Under the pieces are notes generated by a model. It saw only the letters and a list, made by a program, of their open reading frames with translations, was not told the DNA's origin and ran no database searches. Of a stretch of DNA of 64,000 nucleotides, positions 48,079-57,217 are shown piece by piece. Origin of the DNA: Nostoc sp. HK-01 (GTDB lineage: Bacteria; Cyanobacteriota; Cyanobacteriia; Cyanobacteriales; Nostocaceae); contig AP018318.1 of NCBI GenBank assembly GCA_003990705.1, forward strand, positions 4,777,501 through 4,841,500, written 5' to 3'. Each line of letters opens with the position of its first letter. Positions within the stretch are counted from its first letter, which is position 1. The translations under genes were made by a program, and so were the position numbers.

Positions 48079-48234
48079 AAAATTATAATCAATATCTAAA
48101 TTGTAATACTTAAGTATAAATGTAAATAATTGTAATTTAAGTATAAATTTTTTCTAAAATTACTTACATATTGCAGTTAAGACATAGTATTTTTTAACTT
48201 ATACAGATTTAATCTAGTTTAAATAAGTAATAGC

Positions 48235-48876
48235 ATGATTAAAATTATTATTGGAGAAATGGCCGCATCTAAAGGCGTATCTTTAGATGAAATTAGCAGA
48301 TTATCCGGAATTTCTATAGAAGAAATTCAGTCATATTCAACTATAGAAAATATAACCGAGGATACTTTTGTCAACCTCAGAAAAATAGCTGCAAGACTCA
48401 ATTTACCCGTATTAGATTTAGTGCAGCCTATAGCTAATCAGTTGGCTTTCAAATTTAAAATTAGTGAAATGGCAAAAACTAAGGGATTAACACTAGAAGA
48501 GTTAAGCGAAAAATCTAGGATACAACCAGCTATTATTGAATTTTACAATACTCAGGCTATATGCCAACAAACCCTGACAAACCCTCTATGCCAAACTCAC
48601 CTTGGCAAGATTACCGAGGTTTTAAATTGCTCTTTAGAAGAATTGCAATTTAGTGAAGAATTACCTCCAACATATTTCCGTCTAGAAGAAATAGCAAAAG
48701 AGAAGGGGTTAACATTAGACGAGTTAAGTCTATTAATAGAATTACCTAAGGGATTTGTAGATTTAATTGCAACTATACGTATTGATTACAGCACATTATC
48801 TTGCGAATTTTGTTGTAAATATTGGGGTTCTAGGCAGTGTGGTGACTGTAAATGCAATAAAAATCTAGAATCTTAA
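48235..48876 (+). CDS. Protein with three HTH-like repeats and a Cys-rich tail
   Basis: 213 residues of unknown function. Three degenerate XRE-like units repeat the pattern (E)MAxxKGxxLxEL/IS...: residues about 7-40 (AASKGVSLDEISRLSGIS), 80-112 (AKTKGLTLEELSEKSRIQ) and 150-182 (AKEKGLTLDELSLLIELP). The C-terminal 20 residues carry 6 cysteines (CEFCCKYWGSRQCGDCKC), suggesting a zinc or disulfide cluster. Base composition is clearly more AT-rich than the neighbours. It is 23 bases ahead of the pentapeptide-repeat gene and most likely co-transcribed with it. A regulator or DNA-binding sensor is an inference. Confidence 0.8.
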   Translation: MIKIIIGEMAASKGVSLDEISRLSGISIEEIQSYSTIENITEDTFVNLRKIAARLNLPVLDLVQPIANQLAFKFKISEMAKTKGLTLEELSEKSRIQPAIIEFYNTQAICQQTLTNPLCQTHLGKITEVLNCSLEELQFSEELPPTYFRLEEIAKEKGLTLDELSLLIELPKGFVDLIATIRIDYSTLSCEFCCKYWGSRQCGDCKCNKNLES

Positions 48877-48899
48877 TATCTATATTTAAGGAAACTAGT

Positions 48900-50921
48900 G
48901 TGCAAAAACTTAAAAGTCTTCAGTCTTTTAATGAAAAAATAATTCAAAAAAAATTTAAAAATGCAAAAGCAGGACACAGTTTAATTAAAAAAAGTTTTAT
49001 AGCCTTATTGGGGATAATAACATCATTCTTTTGCAGTATTTTACCTATATTATCTGCTAACTCGTTAATAATTATAATAGATAATTTAATTAAAAATTTT
49101 ATCTTATTACCTTTTATTCTCTTAAGCTTAGTTATATATATAAGTAGTATTATTTTTATAATAACAAAAGGATTTAAAACAAGTATTATTGTTTCAATAG
49201 TTATACTTATTATTTTTGGAAATATTATTACAAGTTTTTTTAGAACAGAGAGTAACTATATAATAGAAATTTTAATTCAAACCCTCTTTCTTGGATTCGC
49301 TATAGCTTTTGCTTGGGTTGGAATAATTACCACAGCATTTTCCATAACTTTTAATTCTCTACTTTTAGGGAGATGCTTAGAGATATTAACTTTTTTTAAC
49401 ATTGTTATTACATCTGTAATCTTGACAGCCTGCTCAAAAGATATTTCTAACTCAGAATATGCAAAACCTTTTATTTTAATAGTAGCAATATTAGTGATAT
49501 TAGCTGGTAAAACTGTTGCTAGACTTGCAATTAAAGGTTCAACAAAATTTGATTGGATTAGGGAGATAACAGTATTTTGGGCTGCAACAGGTGGAACATC
49601 TTTTTATGGATGTGATTTAACAGATACTTGTTTTGATGGAGCAGATTTAAAACATACAGATTTTAGAGAGACTAATCTTACTCGTACTAGTTTTAAAGGT
49701 GCGACTGGTTTAGATTTAGCGCGATTGCAAGGAACTATTTTAGATGATCCTAAAGTTAGGAAACTGCTGACTACTAATGATGGTAAAGAAGAAGATTTTA
49801 CAGGCGCAAATTTACAAGGTGCAAATTTACAAGGTGCAGATTTAAGAGAAGCAATTTTAGTTAAAGCACAATTATTGGATGCAGATTTATCAGGAGCCTT
49901 ACTGACAGATGCTTGTATTCAAGATTGGAATATTAACTACAATACAAGATTCCAAAACGTTGAATGCAAGCGTGTATATTTAAAACTTAATCAAAAAGGG
50001 CGATTTTATGAGCCAAAACCAGATAGTGGAGAATTCCAACCTGGTGAATTTGAAAAATGGATTACAGATGTTAGAGATACGATAGACTTAATTTTTCAAA
50101 ATGGGCTGAATTGGAGAGCCTTTGCATTTTCTCTAACTCAAACTGCTATTAACAATGATGGATTAGGTTTATCAGTTCGCAGTATAGAAAATAAAGGTGA
50201 TGGTGTAGTTGTAGCTAAAGTAGGAGTTTCTTTAGAAACTAACAAGACTGCTATTCATGAAGAAATTACTCATCATTATAATCAAGCAGTAAAGGCAATT
50301 TCAGCTAAATATGAACTTATACTACAAGCTAAAGATGGAGAAATAGAAAGACTTACAAACTTCTACAATTCTCAACAACAATTCATGCAAGGATTAATTA
50401 CCAGTATTGCCGAAACAAAAAAAGAAGTGACTATCAGAGGTGAAGGCAATCGTGTATATATGATGAATCAAGCAGGAGATATTATGGAAAGTAATAAACA
50501 AAATATTAATGCTGGTGGCGATGTAGATATGTTTAGCGGTAACAAAGTCTCAATCGGTGGAGATGTGACGAACTCTAATGTCACGTTGGCTGATGCAAAT
50601 AGCCAAGTTAATAACTCTATCCAACAATTGAGGGATCTTAGCGCTGATAGTAGCAATCAGTTAGCAGAAATTTTAACTGCTTTACAGAAATCTATTACAA
50701 ATGATGTAGCACTTTCTGACAGTCAAAAAAAAGAAGCTTTAGAAGCTGTAGAAACTATTGCAGAAGAAGCTAAAAAGCCAGCAAATGAACGAGTCATGAA
50801 ACTTTGTACAATGGCACTCAATGCACTTAAAGGTGTAACATCCGCGGTTACAGATGCCAGTAAATTAGGAGAATTACTAAAAACCTATTTACCAACTCTG
50901 AAAAGTATATTAGGCTTATAA
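48900..50921 (+). CDS. Six-TM pentapeptide-repeat protein with glycine-rich strand and helical C-terminal tail
   Basis: 673 residues, GTG start with AAGGA 6 bases upstream. About six TM helices (31-57, 64-89, 94-114, 119-150, 156-177, 188-207) precede two pentapeptide-repeat blocks (231-275, 298-342: A(D/N)L-type units such as TGANLQGANLQGADLREA). A helical region (370-505), a short strand-rich stretch with INAGGDV and SIGGDV (about 509-570), and an amphipathic helical C-terminus (570-673) follow. The Gly-Gly-strand plus helix tail resembles C-terminal modules of cyanobacterial conflict-type proteins (recalled, unverified). It is AT-rich. A membrane effector or signal receptor paired with the upstream HTH protein is possible. 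Confidence 0.8.
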   Translation: MQKLKSLQSFNEKIIQKKFKNAKAGHSLIKKSFIALLGIITSFFCSILPILSANSLIIIIDNLIKNFILLPFILLSLVIYISSIIFIITKGFKTSIIVSIVILIIFGNIITSFFRTESNYIIEILIQTLFLGFAIAFAWVGIITTAFSITFNSLLLGRCLEILTFFNIVITSVILTACSKDISNSEYAKPFILIVAILVILAGKTVARLAIKGSTKFDWIREITVFWAATGGTSFYGCDLTDTCFDGADLKHTDFRETNLTRTSFKGATGLDLARLQGTILDDPKVRKLLTTNDGKEEDFTGANLQGANLQGADLREAILVKAQLLDADLSGALLTDACIQDWNINYNTRFQNVECKRVYLKLNQKGRFYEPKPDSGEFQPGEFEKWITDVRDTIDLIFQNGLNWRAFAFSLTQTAINNDGLGLSVRSIENKGDGVVVAKVGVSLETNKTAIHEEITHHYNQAVKAISAKYELILQAKDGEIERLTNFYNSQQQFMQGLITSIAETKKEVTIRGEGNRVYMMNQAGDIMESNKQNINAGGDVDMFSGNKVSIGGDVTNSNVTLADANSQVNNSIQQLRDLSADSSNQLAEILTALQKSITNDVALSDSQKKEALEAVETIAEEAKKPANERVMKLCTMALNALKGVTSAVTDASKLGELLKTYLPTLKSILGL

Positions 50922-51086
50922 GCACCAAAAAAATGTCGATCGCCTCATCTAGGAAAAAATCGGTAATAAGGCGTATAGATTTGTGTATTACGTCTGTATA
51001 AGGGTAGGTAATCAAAACTTAAAAATTTGATAGCTTAATGTTAGGCCAGTTTCCAACTTGCCTACCCTTTTACTAAGGAAATACTT

Positions 51087-51383
51087 ATGAACTATCAAAA
51101 GCTAGGCGCAGCACTGGCGATGGCACTTAATGATGTTCAAGATCCAGCCACGCCAAGTTTAACGGTATTTATCCATACTGAACCAATTTCCGAGGCGGCG
51201 ATCGCAATTTTACAAAGTTTCGATGTTAGTGATGTTACAAGCGATAAAGATACTTTTACTGCCACCTTATCAGCAAATGCAATTTCCCAGCTATCAGAAC
51301 AAACTTGGGTAAAATCTTTACAACTCTCCCAAAAGTTAGGGTTGCTGAATAATGGAAAAAGAATGCAAAGTTTCAAAATTTGA
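51087..51383 (+). CDS. Stand-alone subtilase propeptide-like (inhibitor I9-like) small protein
   Basis: 98 residues. It parallels the N-terminal domain of the subtilase at 46271: N-terminal KL...L..A..D.Q, then SLTVFIH (subtilase SLVFIY), a central phi-x-V turn, T-A-x-L followed by I..LSE, and S-x-KLxL near the end. AAGGA lies 8 bases before the ATG. Free propeptide-like proteins can act as chaperones or inhibitors of subtilases. It lies 3 kb downstream of the subtilase, with the AT-rich pair between. No other function is visible. Confidence 0.72.
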   Translation: MNYQKLGAALAMALNDVQDPATPSLTVFIHTEPISEAAIAILQSFDVSDVTSDKDTFTATLSANAISQLSEQTWVKSLQLSQKLGLLNNGKRMQSFKI

Positions 51384-51426
51384 CAAGTTAATCAAGCTTA
51401 TAGTTACATCGCTATTCAAAAAAAAT

Positions 51427-51457
51427 TTCCCGTTATTAACTGTAGTAATAACGGGAA
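51427..51457. terminator. Bidirectional hairpin terminator
   Basis: TTCCCGTTATTA / TAATAACGGGAA, 12-base perfect stem with a 7-base loop, between the convergent genes ending at 51383 and 51487; T-rich on both sides. Confidence 0.75.
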
Positions 51458-51486
51458 TAGATATTATTTTTAATATACTTTAGCAA

Positions 51487-52827
51487 TTATCGAGTCGCAA
51501 CTTGTGGCCCTGACCACACTTCTGTCTGATCACCAAAAGTTACAGGCTGATCAGCATCTGTTGTATTTACTGTTTTACCATCAGTAGCAACTTTTACCAG
51601 AGGCCATTCTTCTTCACCCATTTCTCCTTCGCGGAACAGTACGTGATCTGGTTGGTTTTTACTCCAACCTAGTAACACCGCAATTTTTTCATGCTCTTCT
51701 TCCTGGCGAGATGGAGCAACAGTGTTAGTGTGATTTTTTTGTCGATCCCAGATAACTGCACGATCGGTTGCGTCGCCTGTATTGAATACACCCTCAAATT
51801 TACGTGCTAAAAAGCGATCGCTTTTTTCTGACCAGCTAACAGGAACCAATACCCCAATTTTCCCATTTTCTTGGATCTGTTCTGGTGGTGCAACATTACT
51901 ATGTAATAACGGATCTTTGACTTGCGAAGTTGAAGCCATTACCCGCAATTTCTTAGTTTGTCTATCTTCAACAAACATCGTACTGCTAACACGGCTGTTA
52001 TACATTTCCGGTTTAACCTCCATTTGTACCCGGCTGTAAACAGCATACTTACCATCAGGAGAAACCACGGGTAAACTCCGGTAATAGCGCACCCCACTAT
52101 TACCTTTTGCGCCAATTGCTTCTTGATTTGCCACAATCCATTTCCAAGGAATTGGATGGGGACTACCAATAGGATCTACTTGTTCTGCTTGCTCATCGCT
52201 AGGGAATTCCATTGCGGGTTCATCAGTGGTAGATTCTGATTCTGACTCTTGGGGCATTGGTACAACCCCTGGAATGCGATTTAATGCTGATGAGCCGACA
52301 AGAGCATTTTTTGCAGATGCAAAATAATCTTCTTGCCTTAACGACTCAATCTCAGCGGCTTGTAATTTTGTCGCTAACTTCAGATCATTAACGTTGATGT
52401 TGGGAATTGGAGCCAATTCTACTGCTGCTAAAGGATCAGTAGTAGTTATATCACCGCTTGTATGAGAGCCATTTTTGATTGCATAATCTGCTACTACTAA
52501 AGACTCGATTTTTTGTGCTTGTATCACTGGCTGTTCCCCAACTACAGCCAATTTCTGTGAAAATGAAGTAGATTCTCCGGTGCTGGAGTTGTGCGGAGCA
52601 TCTTGAAACATTCCTGCTAAATCAGGCTCACCAAAATTAGCCGTCTCTTGAGGTACAGCTTCCGATTCTCCCGCATCAGGAGTAATTTTAGCTACTACTT
52701 TTGATTGTTTAGCAGAGGTAGAGTGACCTGATGCAGCAATTAAAGGAGCAATCAGCATCACTACAACAACAGAATTAAGAAATGGTTGCACACGGAACCA
52801 TCCTGACAGCAAGAGGGGTTTGAGCAT
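51487..52827 (-). CDS. Signal-anchored hypothetical with a beta-propeller-like C-terminus
   Basis: 446 residues of unknown function. An N-terminal hydrophobic segment (about 15-33) acts as a signal or anchor. A Ser/Glu/Thr-rich low-complexity stretch (35-215) follows. The C-terminal half (about 225-440) includes PDGKYAVYSRVQ, WSEKSDRFLARKFEG and AVIWDRQ, suggesting TolB/WD40-type blades. It looks like a conserved cyanobacterial family; no enzymatic residues. Monocistronic on the minus strand. Confidence 0.72.
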   Translation of the reverse strand: MLKPLLLSGWFRVQPFLNSVVVVMLIAPLIAASGHSTSAKQSKVVAKITPDAGESEAVPQETANFGEPDLAGMFQDAPHNSSTGESTSFSQKLAVVGEQPVIQAQKIESLVVADYAIKNGSHTSGDITTTDPLAAVELAPIPNINVNDLKLATKLQAAEIESLRQEDYFASAKNALVGSSALNRIPGVVPMPQESESESTTDEPAMEFPSDEQAEQVDPIGSPHPIPWKWIVANQEAIGAKGNSGVRYYRSLPVVSPDGKYAVYSRVQMEVKPEMYNSRVSSTMFVEDRQTKKLRVMASTSQVKDPLLHSNVAPPEQIQENGKIGVLVPVSWSEKSDRFLARKFEGVFNTGDATDRAVIWDRQKNHTNTVAPSRQEEEHEKIAVLLGWSKNQPDHVLFREGEMGEEEWPLVKVATDGKTVNTTDADQPVTFGDQTEVWSGPQVATR

Positions 52828-53288
52828 GTGTGGACTCTCTAGAAGTGCGGGTGCTGTGTGAGGAGCAATCGATGTCTATGTAGCAAGAAAAAAGGTGATG
52901 ACTACAGGTATAACAATAAACTCATGGTTTTAACGAGTTGTGAGCAATAATTTTTTTAAATTTGCATTGCGTCACATAAATTGATTATCATTAGCTACAC
53001 CTTTTGCTGAATAAATACTATTTATTTACGAAAGTTTTGCCAATACAAAGTTAATGCAGATTAATCGCAAAATTACTGCATAAACTCAACTTTTACGCCT
53101 TTCACCCATCATTAACCACACCAGAAAACTGATAATTAATTAAGAAGCATAAGGCGCATGATGTTGGCTACAAATACTAGTACAGATTGGCGGCAATAAA
53201 GCACCAATTATAATTTGCTCAAAAGCTCACTATATAGGTTTCTTTATTTCAGACTTCAGCTTTTTTGTACTAGCAGCCTACAGGTAGA
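52828..53288. other. Intergenic region before the RNA candidate
   Basis: About 460 AT-rich bases with no gene. It must contain the promoter of the signal-anchored hypothetical (minus strand) and possibly of the plus-strand RNA at 53289-53588. Confidence 0.4.
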
Positions 53289-53588
53289 GCAAATAGCTGA
53301 ACTGTTGGGATAGACTTTAGCAACTGCCAAGCCGCAGGAGGCTCCCATGATCCCTGCTACAACAGTGCAGACCCCGGTAACGTTGAAAGTGAGTGAGGCG
53401 TTACTTTAAAAGCTGGGAAAGCTGACGCACAACATATAATACTCGAAAAACCGAGTTAGTATCCACCCCTGGGAGTAAATTAATATCTAACTGTAACAAT
53501 TGGAAAAGTGCAGCTAGACTTGTAACTGCATTTTAGGAAAAACCGACTAGCTACTTTGCTTTGGTAAACCTCACAAAGCGCTTTTTTT
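53289..53588 (+). ncRNA. Structured non-coding RNA candidate with intrinsic terminator
   Basis: No ORF spans this block, which is richer in GC than its flanks. Closing helix: GCAAATAGCT (53289-53298) pairs with AGCTACTTTGC (53549-53559, one bulged C). Inside lie a long helix 53301-53311 with 53350-53366 (ACTGTTG/CAACAGT, GGAT/ATCC), a 6-base stem GTAACG/CGTTAC (53377-53404), ACTCG/CGAGT (53441-53456) and TGCAG/CTGCA (53509-53530). A GCTTTG/CAAAGC stem plus T7 at 53558-53588 ends it. Not recognised as 6S, tmRNA, RNase P or a known riboswitch. Confidence 0.6.
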
Positions 53589-53784
53589 GTCTCTAGCTGA
53601 ATCAGCCTACTAAATAAAGTATCAAGTTGATATCAATTTATCAACATATTGGGTTAAATTATTTTTAGTTTATCAATAAAACTTCGTTTCGCCAACTTTA
53701 TAGAGAAAATAGGGAATAAGGAGGATAATAATAAGTAACTCAGTAATTATTACCTATTGACTATTAAATATTGATTATTGATTA

Positions 53785-54780
53785 ATGAAAGTTGTATTTT
53801 TTGGCACTCCTGAATTTGCTATTCCTACTCTAGAAAAATTACTGAATCATCCAGAATTTGAAATTTTGGCAGTAGTTACTCAACCGGATAAACGTCGAGA
53901 ACGTGGAAACAAACTTACTCCTTCACCTGTAAAAACACTTGCTCTCAATCATAATTTGCCAGTGTGGCAACCAGAGCGAGTCAAAAAAGATAGTGAAACT
54001 TTAATCCAGTTGCAACAAACAGCAGCTGATGTGTTTGTTGTGGTAGCTTATGGACAGATTTTGTCGAAAAAAATCTTGAAGATGCCTAAATTGGGTTGCA
54101 TTAATGTGCATGGCTCAATTTTACCCAAGTATCGCGGTGCGGCTCCGATTCAGTGGTCTGTATGTAATGGTGAAGCAGAAACAGGCATTACCACAATGTT
54201 AATGGATGTCGGTATGGATACAGGGGACATGTTACTAAAAGCAACCACACCTATTAGCTTGTTAGATAATGCTGATAATTTAGCCGAGAGATTAGCGACA
54301 ATTGGTGGAGATTTATTAATAGAAACTTTGTTAAAACTGAAGTTGCAAGAAATTCAACCAGTTCCGCAAAATAACGCAGAAGCTACTTATGCACCTTTGA
54401 TACAAAAGCAAGATTACGAGTTAAATTGGTCAAAGAGCGCTATACAATTACACAATCAAATTCGGGGTTTCTATCCTAACTGCTACACAACGTTTCGGAA
54501 CCAGACTCTCAAAATTACAGCCACCCTTCCCCTTGGTTCTGCTTACGCTGAAGAAATACCACCAGAATTAGCAAAAATATGTCAAAAATTGCCTGATTTA
54601 TCCAATATATCTGGTAGTCTAGGAGAAATAGTAAGCATTGCCAAGGGAATAGGAGCGATCGCCCAAACGGGAGCAGGTTTATTATTACTACGGGAGGTTC
54701 AGTTAGCTGGTAAACGTCCTCAGTCGGGATGGGATTTTGTTAATGGGACGCGTTTAAAAATAGGCGAAGTTTTGAAATAA
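53785..54780 (+). CDS. fmt: Methionyl-tRNA formyltransferase
   Basis: 331 residues. Transfers formyl from 10-formyl-tetrahydrofolate to Met-tRNA(fMet) for initiation. The N-terminal catalytic domain starts [17 protein letters not shown] and holds [16 protein letters not shown] with the active-site His and Asn/Asp of the family; the C-terminal OB domain (about 205-330) binds tRNA. Length is normal. It starts about 200 bases after the RNA candidate's terminator, so it is probably transcribed separately. Confidence 0.96.
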   Translation: MKVVFFGTPEFAIPTLEKLLNHPEFEILAVVTQPDKRRERGNKLTPSPVKTLALNHNLPVWQPERVKKDSETLIQLQQTAADVFVVVAYGQILSKKILKMPKLGCINVHGSILPKYRGAAPIQWSVCNGEAETGITTMLMDVGMDTGDMLLKATTPISLLDNADNLAERLATIGGDLLIETLLKLKLQEIQPVPQNNAEATYAPLIQKQDYELNWSKSAIQLHNQIRGFYPNCYTTFRNQTLKITATLPLGSAYAEEIPPELAKICQKLPDLSNISGSLGEIVSIAKGIGAIAQTGAGLLLLREVQLAGKRPQSGWDFVNGTRLKIGEVLK

Positions 54781-54808
54781 TATGAAGTACAAAGTTTCAG
54801 ACTTCATA
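54781..54808 (+). terminator. Short hairpin after fmt
   Basis: TATGAAGT (54781-54788) and ACTTCATA (about 54801-54808) right after the fmt stop codon, between convergent genes. T-tracts are weak, so confidence is moderate. Confidence 0.45.
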
Positions 54809-54833
54809 CTAGCCTTCGGCAAGTCTACACACT

Positions 54834-55187
54834 TCATACTTTTTCATAGTAGTGACAATCCTGGCAAGGGCCGTGGGGGTTGACTGCACAGCGCACAATT
54901 TCTGACTTAGCGTTATAAATACAAGTTGCATCACCAACTACCCAACGGCCATCTACCAAAGTTTTTTCGGCTGGTCTTTGAGCAAACTGCACGTAGAGGG
55001 CTATATTATAAAGTCGATAACGCCCATATTTAAATTGATATCGATGGCGACGCTCTAGTACAGCGTAGGTTTTACCTTGAAAATCAAGATAGTTTCCCGG
55101 TTGGGGTGTCCAGTCAAGTTGCACTTTACCGAGGGACTGACGCGGGTGCGTCAGTATCACCTCGGTTGGTAGAGAGTCTGGCTCCAT
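54834..55187 (-). CDS. DUF6464 family protein
   Basis: 117 residues. Landmarks are PGNYLDFQGKTYAVLERRHRYQFKYGRYRL and a C-terminal CYS/HIS cluster: C92 (GDATCIYN), C100 (RCAVNP), HGPC and CHYYE, which may bind a metal. The family is cyanobacterial and of unknown function. It is monocistronic on the minus strand, convergent with fmt. Confidence 0.75.
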   Translation of the reverse strand: MEPDSLPTEVILTHPRQSLGKVQLDWTPQPGNYLDFQGKTYAVLERRHRYQFKYGRYRLYNIALYVQFAQRPAEKTLVDGRWVVGDATCIYNAKSEIVRCAVNPHGPCQDCHYYEKV

Positions 55188-55344
55188 AAATTTATGTGAT
55201 GTGGTTTACATTATAAAAATAGTATCGCAGGAGCCTACGCTTGCTTATCTGACTTCGATTATAATTAATGATTAACTTTTTCTGTGAGAGATTGAGGTAA
55301 AGCGATCGCCTCAGACTTAAAATCCAAGGCGATAGATAATTTCG

Positions 55345-55944
55345 CTATCTCAAAACGACTTGGAAGGAATTCAAATAACCTGTAATAGTTTTGCTGAGAG
55401 TTTGTTGTTGCTTTTTCGTGGTAATCGCCATGACTTGATAAAGTCTACCTTCGGCAACATACATCCGACTTCTAGTAATTTTACCTCCGGCATTCACAAA
55501 CTCAATTTCTTTGCCAGGATGACCATTGGAACTACGAATATTGCGCTGACGAATTAAATTACTTTTCGTAGTTTTTAAAACCATAGCTTGTGCTTGTTCT
55601 AATATGGTTTGCGGATTGGTCAATGTGCCATAACTGTGAGGAAACTCATTATAAACAACTACGTAGGCAACTTGCTGCTTTGGTGGTTGAGCAAAGAAGA
55701 TTTCTAAGTCAATTTCCCCCATATAAGTTTTTTGGGTTTGGGTTTCTTTACTAGGTGTTCCTGGCATTAATACTGTAAAACGTCCATCAGGCGCACGAAA
55801 TAACTTCCATTTTGGTTGGACTGGTTGCGCCGCAGTTTCTGGCTTTTTAGTTGCTGGTTGCTGGGGTTGGCGTGCTTCCACAATAAAACAGCTACCACAA
55901 ACAAGTGTGGCAGCTATGAATGGTAACAATTTTTTGAATGTCAT
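55345..55944 (-). CDS. Secreted hypothetical protein
   Basis: 199 residues from ATG 55944. The signal peptide MTFKKLLPFIAATLVCGSCF is followed by a Pro/Gln/Lys linker and a beta-rich domain (about 45-199) with FRAPDGRFTVLMPGTP near its start and GRLYQVMAITTK near its end. The longer frame to 56016 overlaps glk, so it is rejected. It is 43 bases after the glk stop and likely co-transcribed. Function unknown, likely periplasmic. Confidence 0.78.
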   Translation of the reverse strand: MTFKKLLPFIAATLVCGSCFIVEARQPQQPATKKPETAAQPVQPKWKLFRAPDGRFTVLMPGTPSKETQTQKTYMGEIDLEIFFAQPPKQQVAYVVVYNEFPHSYGTLTNPQTILEQAQAMVLKTTKSNLIRQRNIRSSNGHPGKEIEFVNAGGKITRSRMYVAEGRLYQVMAITTKKQQQTLSKTITGYLNSFQVVLR

Positions 55945-55987
55945 AGTTTTAGCTTTGCTGATGCAGATATCACTGATGATGTTACTG

Positions 55988-57013
55988 TTATAACCTCGCT
56001 GCACACAACGCTGCACCTATTAATCCTACTTGGGGGTTGAGAATAATATATACTGGTACTTCTTCTAAAAGAGAACGCATTCGGCCTTTTTGAGTGAAGT
56101 TCAATAAGAAATTACCGTTTTGAATTAAAGGTAGAATTTTCGGTGCAATTCCACCAGCGATATACAAGCCACCGTAAGGTAAAAGTTTCAAGGCGAGATT
56201 TCCGGCTTCTGCACCGTAAGCATCAACAAATAGTTGTAGAGTTTGTTCCGAGAGGCGATCGCTTTTCTGCACTGCGGCTTTACCAATCACAGCACCAGGA
56301 TCGACGCTTTTCTCTGGCTGTCCGGCTTCTTGTTCCCAGGTTCTCACAGCTTGGGCAATTTCTGGAGATTCAGTTGCATGTTTGCGATCGCGCAAAAATT
56401 GGTAAATCGCCACAATACCCAAACCAGAAACAACACGTTCTACAGACACACGCTGGATATCATGTTTATCCAGCAAATATTTCATCAGTTGAAATTCTAA
56501 CTCGTTGCGAGGGGCAAAGTCGGCATGACCACCTTCGGAGGGAAAAACTTGATAATGATCTCCCTGCTTCATCAAAAAGCCTTGTCCTAAGCCAGTACCT
56601 GCACCAATTACAGCGATGGGTGCTGCTGGTTTTTGTTTCCCTGGTTGTAAAGTCAGTAAATCTTCTGTACTTAAACCAAAAATGCCATAGCCAACAGCTG
56701 CAAAGTCATTAATCAGCGAAATTGCCGCAATACCCAATTCTTGTTGCAGACGTTCGGTATCTAAATACCATGCGAGGTTAGTTAATTTCGCTGTGTTATT
56801 GACTACTGGCCCAGCGATCGCAAAACAAGCTTTTTGGGGAGTTCCTGTATTTGCTTTGAGTAAAAACTGCTGTACTATCGGCACTAAATCAGGAAAATCT
56901 CCACTGCGATAACTGTCCTCATAAATAGTCTGTAAACCTTGTGTATCTGAGGTTTTCACCAATCGCAAAATGGTTTTTGTGCCGCCGATATCTCCTGCTA
57001 ATAACAAAGTCAT
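55988..57013 (-). CDS. glk: Glucokinase
   Basis: 341 residues, ROK/hexokinase-fold ATP-glucokinase. The phosphate-binding loop LAGDIGGTKTIL is at the N-terminus; the glucose site has LINDFAAVGYG and EGGHADFAPRN, and a GGIAPKILP segment lies near the C-terminus. It makes glucose-6-phosphate for glycolysis and the pentose phosphate pathway. It heads a probable two-gene operon with the secreted hypothetical. A histidine phosphatase lies upstream on the same strand with a gap of about 200 bases. Confidence 0.94.
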   Translation of the reverse strand: MTLLLAGDIGGTKTILRLVKTSDTQGLQTIYEDSYRSGDFPDLVPIVQQFLLKANTGTPQKACFAIAGPVVNNTAKLTNLAWYLDTERLQQELGIAAISLINDFAAVGYGIFGLSTEDLLTLQPGKQKPAAPIAVIGAGTGLGQGFLMKQGDHYQVFPSEGGHADFAPRNELEFQLMKYLLDKHDIQRVSVERVVSGLGIVAIYQFLRDRKHATESPEIAQAVRTWEQEAGQPEKSVDPGAVIGKAAVQKSDRLSEQTLQLFVDAYGAEAGNLALKLLPYGGLYIAGGIAPKILPLIQNGNFLLNFTQKGRMRSLLEEVPVYIILNPQVGLIGAALCAARL

Positions 57014-57217
57014 AAATCAATACTGAGTAATTTAGTTGTGGTTTTTGTCGATAGAAATTACGTAGAAAAATGTGCTATTTCACCCTAAACTATTGTGTAT
57101 CCCTGCGTAAGTCTTGATCAAGTCAATTCAAGATTGAGCCAGAAATCTGGGTAAGACTAGATTAATATTTAATCTTTTCTTGATATGTAACTCTAGTCTT
57201 CTGCCTTGTTGAGGAAT

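Noticed and set aside
53289-53588. Idea that the block is 6S RNA or a cobalamin riboswitch
   Set aside because: No conserved cobalamin box is found, and the length between closing-helix ends (about 270 bases) exceeds normal 6S RNA; kept only as an unassigned RNA candidate.
55945-56016. N-terminal extension of the secreted hypothetical protein
   Set aside because: Overlaps glk on the same strand and precedes a clear signal peptide; ATG 55944 is preferred.
56143-56712. 189-codon plus-strand ORF
   Set aside because: Entirely antisense to glucokinase, His/Gln/Arg-rich, no domain; a shadow.
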